Shown here: positions 1-8,566 of the stretch, in pieces | Layout of the letters: the number at the start of each line of letters is the position of its first letter | Numbering within the stretch: the first letter of the stretch is position 1 | From: Bacteroidales bacterium | GTDB lineage: Bacteria > Bacteroidota > Bacteroidia > Bacteroidales > JAADJA01 | Length of the DNA: 16,969 nt | Direction of reading: 5' to 3' | Assembly (NCBI GenBank): GCA_021106665.1 | Contig: JAIOTR010000342.1 | Coordinates: 1-16,969 of the forward strand | Program-made: the position numbers and the translations under genes | The notes under the pieces: model-generated | The model's input: the letters and a program-made list of their open reading frames with translations, nothing else | The model's database searches: none | Told to the model about the DNA's origin: nothing

Positions 1-1487
1 ATAAAAATGTCATTCTTGAAGAGTTCACCGGTGTGCATTGTCCAAATTGTCCAGCAGGCCATGCAGTTGCACAACAAATTCTTGATGATAATCCTGGCAG
101 AGTCTGGGTAGTTGGATTTCATCCTTTCAATTCCAATTATACAACTCCTTATGCCGGAGATCCAGATTTCAGGAGACATCATCCTGATTCACTTTACATG
201 ACACCCTATTGCGGCACATCACGTTTTATGCCCAGTGCATTTATTAACAGAAGAATTTATGCAGGTGAACGTATTCAATCAAGAACCGTTTGGCCTAATT
301 ACACAAATCAGTTTCTTACTGAGGAATCACCGGTTAATGTGGGACTTGCAACTACCTACGATTCAATTACTAAGCAATTAGATATTCTAGTGGAAATTTA
401 TTACACCGCAAATGTGACAAACTTGAACACTCTTAACGTACTTTTTACTGAAAGTGGCCTGATTGCTCAACAATCAGGAGGTTCGGCAAATTACATCCAC
501 AAACATGTTTTTAGGGAAACCTTTACTGCACAATGGGGTGATGTGATTACCGAATCAACCGTGCAAGGAAGTTTTATCCAGAAATCATTTACATTCGACA
601 ATTCAGGAGAAGAATACAACATGAATGAATGCGAGATTCTAGCCTACATTGTAAATGCAGAGAGTACGGAAGTTCTTTCAGGAATAGGTGTTCATGCAGG
701 TGATAACACTAATTTTTTGCCACCGGTTGCAGATTTTGTTTCGGAAAATCAATACATTCCGGTTGGGGAAAGTACAATTTTTACTGATTTATCAACAGGT
801 GTGCCGGAAACATGGGAGTGGACTTTTGAGGGTGGTACTCCTTTAACATCGAATTTACAATCTCCGCTTCCTGTATATTATGATGAGCCGGGAATTTACG
901 AGGTGTCATTAACCGTTACTAATTCAAATGGAAGCAGCACTGAAACCAAAACTGATTATATTTATACGGGTTATGCTCCTGAAGTTGATTTCTCTTATGA
1001 TGTTGTATTAAATCCTAGTGAAACTATTATTGATTTTACCGACTTATCAGCTAATAATCCAACATCATGGGAATGGATTTTCGAGGGCGGTACTCCTGCT
1101 ACTTCATCTATACAACATCCCACTGGCATTACATACACTATTCCAGGTTACTATAATATTTCGTTAGTTGCTTCAAATTATTTTGGAAACGACTCTTTAA
1201 CTCAGACAATTTATGTGGATGTAATTAGCAGTATTTACTCGAACAGGGATGAAGTTTGTGAAGTGTATCCTAATCCAACCTCCGGATTTGTTAATGTTGA
1301 ATTTAAAAACAACGAGGTTGAAAGTATCAGTATTTATAATTCTTTAGGGAATCTAATTTACCATATCAATAATATTCAGCAAGATGCCATTAAAATTGAC
1401 TTTTCAAAATTTGACAGGGGTATTTATTTTTTGAAAATCGAAGCACTAAAAAATTCGTTCAGCAAACGGATCATTCTTTCCGATTAG
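1..1487 (+). CDS. Secreted Omp28-like protein with two PKD domains and T9SS tail (5' partial)
   Basis: The reading frame is open from the first full codon (base 3), so the gene starts outside the window; the GTG at 33 lies inside the domain and is not the start. The N-terminal part has EEFTGVHCPNCPAGH (18-62), the CxxC thioredoxin-like signature of Omp28-related proteins, and later MPSAFINR with a possible cis-proline. Two PKD-type beta-sandwich domains follow (about 720-960 and 975-1225); both carry WEW.FEGGTP and look like an old tandem duplication. The last 75 residues (from about 1260) match a T9SS type A sorting domain: VYPNPTSG, then ISIYNSLG, then GIYFLKI, ending in basic residues and IILSD. 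The protein is inferred to be exported by T9SS and attached to or released from the cell surface. Its molecular role is unknown; PKD domains suggest adhesion or spacing. It converges with the polysaccharide operon and is probably unrelated to it. Confidence 0.88.
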   Translation, partial: KNVILEEFTGVHCPNCPAGHAVAQQILDDNPGRVWVVGFHPFNSNYTTPYAGDPDFRRHHPDSLYMTPYCGTSRFMPSAFINRRIYAGERIQSRTVWPNYTNQFLTEESPVNVGLATTYDSITKQLDILVEIYYTANVTNLNTLNVLFTESGLIAQQSGGSANYIHKHVFRETFTAQWGDVITESTVQGSFIQKSFTFDNSGEEYNMNECEILAYIVNAESTEVLSGIGVHAGDNTNFLPPVADFVSENQYIPVGESTIFTDLSTGVPETWEWTFEGGTPLTSNLQSPLPVYYDEPGIYEVSLTVTNSNGSSTETKTDYIYTGYAPEVDFSYDVVLNPSETIIDFTDLSANNPTSWEWIFEGGTPATSSIQHPTGITYTIPGYYNISLVASNYFGNDSLTQTIYVDVISSIYSNRDEVCEVYPNPTSGFVNVEFKNNEVESISIYNSLGNLIYHINNIQQDAIKIDFSKFDRGIYFLKIEALKNSFSKRIILSD

Positions 1488-1488
1488 C

Positions 1489-1524
1489 TCATCTAAAATT
1501 GTATTATTTATCACTGGTAGATGA
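1489..1524. terminator. Possible bidirectional terminator hairpin between convergent genes
   Basis: TCATCTA (1489-1495) and TAGATGA (1518-1524) form a perfect 7-bp inverted repeat with a 22-nt AT-rich loop. It sits directly after the stop of the Omp28-like gene and is followed by the T-rich stretch TCTTTATTTT. It lies between two convergent genes, where a shared terminator is expected. The loop is long and the stem short, so this is only a candidate. Confidence 0.3.
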
Positions 1525-1551
1525 TCTTTATTTTGGAGGAAGGGACATGAA

Positions 1552-2778
1552 TCAGACAGAATTATCTTTCAAAAATTTAATAAATTTCTCGTTTAAAATA
1601 TTAAAATCACATTTATTCTTGTATGTTTCCAGGGCAGTTTTTCTAAAATTTATTTTCTTATCTCTATCAAGATGATAAAATTCCTTTATTTCTTTTGCAA
1701 GTTCACTTGAAGTAATTTTCTTATCAAGCAATTTTCCATTTTTATCATTAACTATTTCGGGTGTACCTCCAACACCTGTAGCATAAACGGGTATTCCGGC
1801 TGAAAAAGCTTCCATAATAGAAACAGGCACACCCTCGGTAGTGCTCACATTTATAAAAAGATCGATGCAATTATTTGAATAATATTCAAGTACCTCAGAA
1901 GGGGCTTTTCTTCCGGTAAGATTTACTTTAATATTAGAGTGAATTGTCTTTACCAGGATTTTCAAATCTTCAAATAATTCACCATCTCCGAAATGTATCC
2001 ATTCCAACTCAAAATCTATATATTTTAAAGCATCAGCAATTAAATGCACCCTTTTTAGCGGAATAATATTGGAACAAGAAACTATTCTTAATTTATTATC
2101 ATTGCTGGGATTCGATTCTCCTCTCTTTTTAGAACCCAGACGAAATACCTTTGAGTTAAAACCAATGTTAGGATATGCATTATGCAAATATCTATCACCA
2201 TGATCCGAAATTAATATGGCCTGGTCAATATTCTTCAATAAATCAGTCCTGAAAGGAATATATCCCTCTTTTCTATCCTCATATAAATCGAATCCATGAA
2301 ACCGGGCGATAATTTTATTATACCCCAACTTCCTGAGAAAAGGAATAATCAAGGTAGATCCTACTCCCCAATAAAAATAAAGTACCGAATCTTTATTCTT
2401 ATTCTCTTTCTTGAGAAATTGCTTTATAGCAGGATTTCTGAGTAATTTTTCTGTTCGAGTTACAGCAGCAATCCATTCTAATGTCCAAATCTTCTTTCTA
2501 AAAACCTTCTTTCTAAAAAAATCCCTGTAATAATAAAAAATTCTCGGAGTTAAAATTGTCTTAAACAACTGACTCCATTTGCCTAAAATTTTATTTTCAA
2601 ATGCAGGGGAGTTAAATTTAACACCTTCAGGTACATTTGTAAGGGCATTGGATTTTTGATTTACATATGGAATAATAGTTACCCTGAAATATTTTTGAAG
2701 CTCTGAAAGTTCATTTCCTTTCCACGAAAAATCGTGGGAATAAGGATAAGAAAATGTAAAGAAATATAAATCTTTCAT
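1552..2778 (-). CDS. GT4-family glycosyltransferase
   Basis: This 408-residue retaining glycosyltransferase probably transfers a nucleotide-activated sugar to the growing lipid-linked repeat unit at the cytoplasmic membrane. It shows the GT-B fold of family GT4: an N-terminal acceptor half with RFHGFDLYE (159-167) and a C-terminal nucleotide-binding half with SNIIPLKRVHLI (236-247), the basic pair KR, and GDGEL (264-268). The catalytic E-x7-E pattern is E315-GVPVSIM-E323, followed by GGTPEIVN. There is no signal peptide, as usual for the family. It is the last gene of the minus-strand operon, and its ATG lies one base after the stop of the deacetylase gene, which suggests translational coupling. 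The sugar and linkage cannot be predicted from sequence alone. Confidence 0.9.
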   Translation of the reverse strand: MKDLYFFTFSYPYSHDFSWKGNELSELQKYFRVTIIPYVNQKSNALTNVPEGVKFNSPAFENKILGKWSQLFKTILTPRIFYYYRDFFRKKVFRKKIWTLEWIAAVTRTEKLLRNPAIKQFLKKENKNKDSVLYFYWGVGSTLIIPFLRKLGYNKIIARFHGFDLYEDRKEGYIPFRTDLLKNIDQAILISDHGDRYLHNAYPNIGFNSKVFRLGSKKRGESNPSNDNKLRIVSCSNIIPLKRVHLIADALKYIDFELEWIHFGDGELFEDLKILVKTIHSNIKVNLTGRKAPSEVLEYYSNNCIDLFINVSTTEGVPVSIMEAFSAGIPVYATGVGGTPEIVNDKNGKLLDKKITSSELAKEIKEFYHLDRDKKINFRKTALETYKNKCDFNILNEKFIKFLKDNSV

Positions 2779-2779
2779 G

Positions 2780-3688
2780 CTAATAATAATATCTTTTTAA
2801 AAAAGGATGCAAGGAAGAGAGAACTCTGGAAATATCTAATCCGTCAACCGGTATCCTTAAAATTCCAAAATTATTCTTCACATTATATCCTCCATTTGCA
2901 AAAGCTACTTCCAATCCCAAATCTTTGCAAACCTCTAAAGTATCATTGTTCCAATCGTGTGGTTTTCCAAATGGAATTGCAAAAATTGGTGTATATATAT
3001 TAAACTTTGATAAGATTTCAATGTTACTTAAAAGATCGTTTTTTTGCCAACTTTTTGTCATCATGGAAAAACGCTGGTGTTCATGTCCATGAAGTCCAAT
3101 GGTAAACAATTCATGATTTAAGATTTTCAGAAATTCCAGCCTAAGGTAAAAATCTGTATCCTTATTGATAAATTCAGATAATACTTCAATTTTTTTATAA
3201 TTGCCCAGGTAATACCCTGGATCATTCGTATTTCTAAGATTGCCTGCTATTTCTTTGGTTTCCTCAGATAAATACTTCTTTCGCTTTTCCGGATCAGAAT
3301 TGAAATAATTATAAATGTTAAACCAGTATCCCTTTTGCTCTGTTGTTAAATACGAAGTGTTGATAAAAAATGTAGCCGGCACATTAAGTTTGGTAAGCAA
3401 TGGAATGACATGATCCTGTACAGATATATCTCCATCATCAAAAGTTATTGAAACCATGGTCCTCTTCAATTTCCCTGATCTTAATTCCCGGATAGCCTGG
3501 TCAAGCCGTAATATTTCAAAATTATCCTTCAGATAATTTATCTGAGATTCAAAAAATTCAAGATCTGACCATATATATTTGTCGTTTTTATGTGAATTAA
3601 ATACCGGTGTTGACTGATGGAAATTAAACACCAACAGTTTATTCCTTGGAATTAGTGCCTTTTTAATCCTTTGTTTTAGTCTGTGCAT
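2780..3688 (-). CDS. NodB-type polysaccharide deacetylase, no signal peptide
   Basis: A 302-residue protein of the carbohydrate esterase 4/NodB fold, a family that removes N- or O-acetyl groups from sugars with a divalent metal. I chose the ATG at 3688; a TTG at 3709 would add seven residues. Family motif 1 is TFDDGD (82-87), with D84 the likely base and D85 a metal ligand. Motif 2 is H200-GHE-H204, the HxxxH metal pair. Motif 3 may be AIPFGKPHDW, in place of the usual RPPYG. PATFFINTSY follows motif 1 as in relatives. The N-terminus is basic (MHRLKQRIKK) with no signal peptide or lipobox, so it is inferred to act in the cytoplasm, perhaps on the lipid-linked repeat unit. It sits between two glycosyltransferase genes in the same operon. 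Confidence 0.87.
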   Translation of the reverse strand: MHRLKQRIKKALIPRNKLLVFNFHQSTPVFNSHKNDKYIWSDLEFFESQINYLKDNFEILRLDQAIRELRSGKLKRTMVSITFDDGDISVQDHVIPLLTKLNVPATFFINTSYLTTEQKGYWFNIYNYFNSDPEKRKKYLSEETKEIAGNLRNTNDPGYYLGNYKKIEVLSEFINKDTDFYLRLEFLKILNHELFTIGLHGHEHQRFSMMTKSWQKNDLLSNIEILSKFNIYTPIFAIPFGKPHDWNNDTLEVCKDLGLEVAFANGGYNVKNNFGILRIPVDGLDISRVLSSLHPFLKRYYY

Positions 3689-3714
3689 TGTCAAGCCAAT
3701 AATTTGCAAAAAAT

Positions 3715-4611
3715 CTATTTACGTTTGAATCCAAATAGTCCTAAAACTTTCCACTTAATAAATCCACCTATATACTTGAAATACTTATTTACCAGAACCA
3801 AATATGCTTTAATTGATTTTGAATGTTTCCTGTAAAAAATAAAATCTCTTTTAATGTTAAAATTTGACTTTATTGAAAATAATGATTGTGCTAATCTCCT
3901 GAAGCTTTCATCATGCTTTAACCCAGAATGACGTGTATCGTTGTAAATTTTCAGTTTGGGATGAACAATGATTTTAAACCCATTTATTTTAGCCCTGAAA
4001 GTAAAATCACTATCACCATGATATTGAGGAAAATTTTTTTTATCCAGCATCCCAATTTTTTCATAAACGGTTTTATGCGTAATTGTACCCATACCAGGCA
4101 GCCAATCGCATTCTACTATTTTTTCATATTCGGCACCATCTTTCTTTTCTGATCCTATCATACTTTTCTTACCAGAATAAGGATCAAATAATCCTCCCAT
4201 GGACCATACAATATTTTTATTCTGCGCTAAATTTATTTTCGAACCGACTATTGTATTTTCATTATTTTGATTGAGTACAGTAATGAGGTTTTCAAAATAC
4301 TTGGCAGAAGCTATTATATCATTATTCCACCATAAAATATAGTCGGTTTTTAATTGATTGACAGCATATTCAACAGCCAAATTTACTCCTCCACTCCACC
4401 ATAAATTACCATTACCCTTTAACAACTTAACCTGCGAATAATTTTCACTGATCCATTCAAAACTGCCATCTGTTGAACCATCATCCACAATTATAACATA
4501 TATTGTTGCTTCCAACTGTTCAATTGTGTGGCGGTCATAAAGTGATTCAAGGCATTGCTTGGTGTACCTTAATCCATTAAATACAGGTAATATGATAGAA
4601 ATTTTTAACAT
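3715..4611 (-). CDS. GT2-family glycosyltransferase, WbbL/rhamnosyltransferase-like
   Basis: A 298-residue inverting GT-A glycosyltransferase. The N-terminal nucleotide-binding region has SIILPVFNG (5-13) and VDDGSTDGS (42-50). GNGNLWWSGGVNLAVEYA follows, the pattern of WbbL-like rhamnosyltransferases, and the metal-binding DxD position is occupied by NND (96-98) in LWWNND. GDSDFTFR (199-206) is the acceptor-side acidic motif. The C-terminus is basic and moderately hydrophobic and may touch the membrane. The acceptor is probably the undecaprenyl-linked oligosaccharide. Rhamnose is only a guess from the WbbL resemblance, and no dTDP-rhamnose genes occur in the window. It lies 14 bp downstream of the wzy-type gene and 26 bp upstream of the deacetylase, in one operon. 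Confidence 0.88.
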   Translation of the reverse strand: MLKISIILPVFNGLRYTKQCLESLYDRHTIEQLEATIYVIIVDDGSTDGSFEWISENYSQVKLLKGNGNLWWSGGVNLAVEYAVNQLKTDYILWWNNDIIASAKYFENLITVLNQNNENTIVGSKINLAQNKNIVWSMGGLFDPYSGKKSMIGSEKKDGAEYEKIVECDWLPGMGTITHKTVYEKIGMLDKKNFPQYHGDSDFTFRAKINGFKIIVHPKLKIYNDTRHSGLKHDESFRRLAQSLFSIKSNFNIKRDFIFYRKHSKSIKAYLVLVNKYFKYIGGFIKWKVLGLFGFKRK

Positions 4612-4625
4612 AAATTCAACAGTAG

Positions 4626-5843
4626 TTATTGAGTAACCAATGCTTCTTCTTGTTCTTCTTCCACTTCCTCCTCAGGATTCTTTAACTCAAAGTAGGATAC
4701 ATCATAAATATACATAACTGAACAAATTACAATAATTGAGGTTGGACTTGAAAATGATCCGCCTACTAATTCACTTATTATTAATAAAACAGCCCAATAT
4801 TTTATATAAGCATATCTTGGTTCAATTTTTATTACAAATAACTTTCTCAGTAATAACAAAACTATTATTACATATAAAATTCCGAATTTTATGTATTCGC
4901 CTAATATTCCAAGGTCATTCTGGTAAAATCCATAATTAGATTTATAAAACCATACTCTCATTCCGTATGGTGACATCATATGAGATTCCCCATTACCGAT
5001 GAGGTAATTTAAATTACTTGTATAAAATTCATACAAATAAAATTTAGCTGAAGTGACTCTAATATCATCACCTTCCTGCGCAGCCTGTTTTTCTGAAACC
5101 TCAATCAAACTCATAATGATATCCTGGAAAATGAAATAGACTAAAACAGTACCGGCTAACATTAATATTGTCACCAAAACTTTAGACCTTACTCTTTTGC
5201 TGATCACAATATACACGATGGTGCCAAAAAGGATTGTAATAATAGATGATCGTGTACCTTGTAAAAATGGAATGGCAAGAAAAGCAATACAAAGTACAAT
5301 ATACTCATTCCTATTCTTAGTAAAAATTGCCTGTAAAAAATAAAAATACATTAATCCTGCAAAAGCCGATCCTGGCAAAAATATTCTGATTGTTCCTCTT
5401 GCTTCTTGGGCTCTGGCGCCAAAAATCATTGTTGGATACATAACATATTGGAAAGCAAATAATCCAATATAAAGAATAGCCATAATAATCATCAGCTTTT
5501 CCAATTCTTCCGGCCTGAATCTTATTGCATGAAGAAAATAGTAGAATAAATAGAAGTACATGTAATATTGAGCCCAGGCGGATAATAAAAAACTTTGGTC
5601 ATGTCCCCACTTTGCACCATAAACAGCCAGGAGAAGTGCTAAAAATATAAGACCTATTTCTGTTCCAAAATGTTTTTTAAACTGTTCTCCCCTGTCATAT
5701 ATCATGGTAATAACTAAAGTTACCAACATCAATACAATAGCACCAAACGATAGTGCCAGCATTAAATTTTTCGGTAAATAGGTTAGTCTGAAAAAAGTTG
5801 CTGATGCCAGAAAAATAAAAAAAACTACAAGTTGCTTAAACAT
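4626..5843 (-). CDS. wzy: Wzy-type O-antigen/polysaccharide polymerase
   Basis: A 405-residue polytopic inner-membrane protein with about ten to eleven hydrophobic segments, the size and profile of Wzy polymerases and O-antigen ligases. FLQGTRSSIITI (193-204) resembles the conserved TRSS/RGS region before a central helix. A larger hydrophilic periplasmic-type loop spans about 245-315 and holds IGNGESHMMS (282-291) and NDLGILGEYIKFG, which recall the Wzy_C loop. Wzy joins flipped lipid-linked repeat units into polymer in the periplasm. Wzy proteins are poorly conserved in sequence, so the call rests on topology, these short motifs and its position between glycosyltransferase genes near a Wzx-type flippase. 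The C-terminus is unusual: a strongly acidic run of Glu (391-399) after the last helix. It is the only such protein in the window. Confidence 0.8.
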   Translation of the reverse strand: MFKQLVVFFIFLASATFFRLTYLPKNLMLALSFGAIVLMLVTLVITMIYDRGEQFKKHFGTEIGLIFLALLLAVYGAKWGHDQSFLLSAWAQYYMYFYLFYYFLHAIRFRPEELEKLMIIMAILYIGLFAFQYVMYPTMIFGARAQEARGTIRIFLPGSAFAGLMYFYFLQAIFTKNRNEYIVLCIAFLAIPFLQGTRSSIITILFGTIVYIVISKRVRSKVLVTILMLAGTVLVYFIFQDIIMSLIEVSEKQAAQEGDDIRVTSAKFYLYEFYTSNLNYLIGNGESHMMSPYGMRVWFYKSNYGFYQNDLGILGEYIKFGILYVIIVLLLLRKLFVIKIEPRYAYIKYWAVLLIISELVGGSFSSPTSIIVICSVMYIYDVSYFELKNPEEEVEEEQEEALVTQ

Positions 5844-5870
5844 TTTGGCGGATACTTCACAAAATAATTA

Positions 5871-7046
5871 CTACTTGTTAAACTTCTTCTTAAAGATCGA
5901 TTTAATTCTTCTTTTTGCCCTATTTGATATTAGCTTTATTAAAATGTTTGTATCAAATATATTCCTGTAAAAATAAGCATATTCATCTTCAAATTCATCC
6001 ATATTTAGTGATTTAATAGTCACATCCTCACGTTTAGCAAGCACCAGGTCACTTCCACTAATGTTATAGATAATATTCATTTCTATTGGTTTCATCTCAC
6101 GAGCAAAACTCATTACAGGATTATTACAAGATTTACTTGTTAAAATATAATCTTTAGAAAATGATTCTTTCTTATTATATAAATCCACTTCAAAATCATA
6201 TTCAGCTAATGCAGGTTGCAATTTTTTTAGTATGTCAGGCAATAGTTCAGAATGAGCATCATAAACATTTATCGACTCATCCTTCGATTTAAATTTACAA
6301 GAAGGCTCAACTATCTCTAATCTGACCTGGCCAAGATAATTCTTTGTGATCATATTTACACCCAAATCATTAAAATTTGTAGTGAAGGAATTTTGAGGAA
6401 AAACAAAATATTTGTTTGTTTCAACTATATAGCCATAGTAATACTTCTTCCATGAAGTTACCGGCCAATTTTTAACCTTAACTGGTAAACCGTAAATACT
6501 TTTAACATCAGGATCTGTGGAATACCATTTCTTAAAAGAGTCCCACTGTTCCACGCTCCATGCCTGCCCCAGCGAAGATGGTGCTTGTTTAAAATAAACA
6601 GCTGAATCATCTTTTAGAGGAATAAATGGCTGTTTTAAAGCTTCTGTATAAGGAAGGTTATAAAGCGATATACCGCCAATTTCCTTAAAACTTTTATAAA
6701 AATCTAACGCTTCTTGAGCATATCTGTAAAAATAAGGTGATACAACCAAATCATCCTCCAGCATTATAATTGAACCATATTCATAAGTAAGGTCCCCACA
6801 TTTAATGATATGATTTCTAAGACCAAGGTGTTCATCCTGGTAAATTATCTCTTTCTCACCCATTTGCCAATCGAATTTTTTTGCCAAATCAGCAACATTT
6901 TCATTTTGTCCGTTATTATCTATACTTATAATTAATTTTGTACCAGCCGGGCAAATGCTACTTGCTAAAGAATTTAGAATTCTCTGAAGAGATTTTATAC
7001 GATTAAATGCAACAACTATTATTACAGGTTTATACTCTTTGTCCAT
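5871..7046 (-). CDS. GT2-like glycosyltransferase with EDD motif and long C-terminal region
   Basis: This is a 391-residue glycosyltransferase starting at the ATG at 7046; an in-frame TTG at 7064 would add six residues. The first 130 residues form a GT-A nucleotide-binding domain: PVIIVVAFNR (7-16), a DNNGQ segment, then SIIMLEDDLVVSPYF with EDD at 97-99 as the metal-binding motif. EDD, followed by SSLGQAWS (157-164), recalls the GT13/GnT-I-like branch more than classical GT2 proteins, which carry DxD. About 200 further residues follow with no domain I can name; they contain NFNDLGVNM and a basic end (RAKRRIKSIFKKKFNK) that may bind the membrane. It lies 27 bp upstream of wzy and 59 bp downstream of the flippase gene. 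Donor and linkage are unknown. Confidence 0.8.
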   Translation of the reverse strand: MDKEYKPVIIVVAFNRIKSLQRILNSLASSICPAGTKLIISIDNNGQNENVADLAKKFDWQMGEKEIIYQDEHLGLRNHIIKCGDLTYEYGSIIMLEDDLVVSPYFYRYAQEALDFYKSFKEIGGISLYNLPYTEALKQPFIPLKDDSAVYFKQAPSSLGQAWSVEQWDSFKKWYSTDPDVKSIYGLPVKVKNWPVTSWKKYYYGYIVETNKYFVFPQNSFTTNFNDLGVNMITKNYLGQVRLEIVEPSCKFKSKDESINVYDAHSELLPDILKKLQPALAEYDFEVDLYNKKESFSKDYILTSKSCNNPVMSFAREMKPIEMNIIYNISGSDLVLAKREDVTIKSLNMDEFEDEYAYFYRNIFDTNILIKLISNRAKRRIKSIFKKKFNK

Positions 7047-7105
7047 ATATTGTGAATCGCTCAATGTTAAATTAATTTCTTAGAGAACATTTTAATATAA
7101 TTGAA

Positions 7106-8566
7106 CTATTGATTTATATCTTTATTATAATCGGCATATGATCTATTATTTTTTATTCTGGCTGTTAGCAGTTCCCTTAGCTTTTTCAAGTCATTTCTTT
7201 GAAAATACAAAATATGAATTAAATATATTGACAATAAACCAAATAACATTAATCTCTGTTCAAATAATATTGAAATAACAAGCATAAAACCTATAACCAA
7301 TTTTGGCACCCAAAACTTCAGTAAATACTTCAACGAAAATCCATAAGTTCTATAAAATCCAACATACAATTGTATTGGAACAATAAATGCAATATAGCTA
7401 AATGTATAAATGATAGCGATAACTACAACAGAATATAATGATCCTATAACTATAGCCGAGACCAATATGATTGCCGAAGCTACACCAACATACATGAAGG
7501 TTTTTTCTTTTTCAAGTAAAATATAAATATGTCCGGTTGTCGATATTAAAGTTTGAAATATAATAAGTATGCCGAAATACGGAAGCAGGTCTGCAACCAT
7601 CATCCAGTTTTCTCCCCACAAAATTCTTACAAATGTATTTGGAATCAGCATCAGGATAGCGCCAATTGGAAAACTAATTATACTGATAACGCCAAGTATA
7701 CTAGCATATTCTTTATTAATACTTCCCCCTTCCGATTTATATTTTTTTAAACTTGGATACAGTACAGTTCCAAATAATCCTGTTATCAAATTTAATGATA
7801 ACTGTAACATTTTATATGCCCTGTTATAAATACCCAGATCAAAACTACTGTAGAATTTTCCAATAATAAGGTTATCAGCATTCCGTGACCAATAATTAAT
7901 CAGGTTAAAACCGCTTACGTTAGTAATGAGGCTTTTTGTCATTTTAAAACCGACTATGGTATAGCTTAATTTGTAAAACTTGAATCCTAGTTTCACTTTA
8001 TTCTCAAACAAAATGAATTGAACAAGTTGTAAAAATATCTGTGGGATAATTAAAGACCAATAAGAAAAACCTAAAAAGGCTAATATGATCATCATGGCAA
8101 TGCCGATGAGATTGGATATTAATCTGACTTTTCCAACATAATTAAAATCAAGATCCTTGGTAATAATGGCCATTGGAACTATTTTAAATGCACCCACAAT
8201 AAAAGTAATTGATAAAACCATAGTAGGCATCACTAATGTTTGGTCATTATAAAAATAGGCAATTGGATATGCTAACAATAGCATTATCAGGAACAATAAA
8301 AAACCAATATAGAATGCCAAATTTGTGACAGCCTTATGAAAAGTACGTCCATAATCGCTTCGGATAATTGCGAATGACAAGCCGGCATCTGCAAAAATGA
8401 TAACAAATCCAGTGAAAACAGTAATCAAAGCTACATAACCATACTCTTCGGGCATCAACAACCTGGACAATACAATTGACGACAGGAAACTAGCAATCTG
8501 CGAACTGTAATTGTACCCTCCGAGAGTTAAAATATTTTTAAAAAACGCCTTTTTAAAACCTGCCAT
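7106..8566 (-). CDS. wzx: Wzx-type flippase (MOP superfamily polysaccharide transporter)
   Basis: A 486-residue inner-membrane protein with about 12-14 hydrophobic segments. The N-terminus, with VLSRLLMPEEYGYVALITVF followed by FADAGLSFAIIR, is the signature of the PST/WzxC-like branch of the MOP exporter superfamily. NYWSRNADNLIIGKF (about 225-239) is another typical element, with charged residues inside a helix region. The family flips undecaprenyl-diphosphate-linked oligosaccharide repeat units from the cytoplasmic to the periplasmic face. It starts at ATG 8566 and is preceded by the longest gene-free gap of the minus-strand operon, so it may have its own promoter. A single Wzx and a single Wzy in one locus, together with Wza and Wzc, support a Wzy-dependent pathway rather than an ABC-transporter one. 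Confidence 0.9.
   Translation of the reverse strand: MAGFKKAFFKNILTLGGYNYSSQIASFLSSIVLSRLLMPEEYGYVALITVFTGFVIIFADAGLSFAIIRSDYGRTFHKAVTNLAFYIGFLLFLIMLLLAYPIAYFYNDQTLVMPTMVLSITFIVGAFKIVPMAIITKDLDFNYVGKVRLISNLIGIAMMIILAFLGFSYWSLIIPQIFLQLVQFILFENKVKLGFKFYKLSYTIVGFKMTKSLITNVSGFNLINYWSRNADNLIIGKFYSSFDLGIYNRAYKMLQLSLNLITGLFGTVLYPSLKKYKSEGGSINKEYASILGVISIISFPIGAILMLIPNTFVRILWGENWMMVADLLPYFGILIIFQTLISTTGHIYILLEKEKTFMYVGVASAIILVSAIVIGSLYSVVVIAIIYTFSYIAFIVPIQLYVGFYRTYGFSLKYLLKFWVPKLVIGFMLVISILFEQRLMLFGLLSIYLIHILYFQRNDLKKLRELLTARIKNNRSYADYNKDINQ

Noticed and set aside
1546..1674. Plus-strand ATG with a strong GGAGG-like leader (GGAGGAAGGGACATG)
   Set aside because: The frame is only about 43 codons, lies antisense inside the GT4 gene, and its translation shows no motif. 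Shine-Dalgarno sites are also not a reliable start signal in this phylum.
3928..4274. Plus-strand open frames inside the WbbL-like gene
   Set aside because: They are opposite-strand shadows of a gene with clear GT2 motifs and have low-complexity translations.
7553..7829. Two overlapping plus-strand frames inside the flippase gene
   Set aside because: Antisense to conserved membrane helices of the Wzx-type protein; no start signal or family match.
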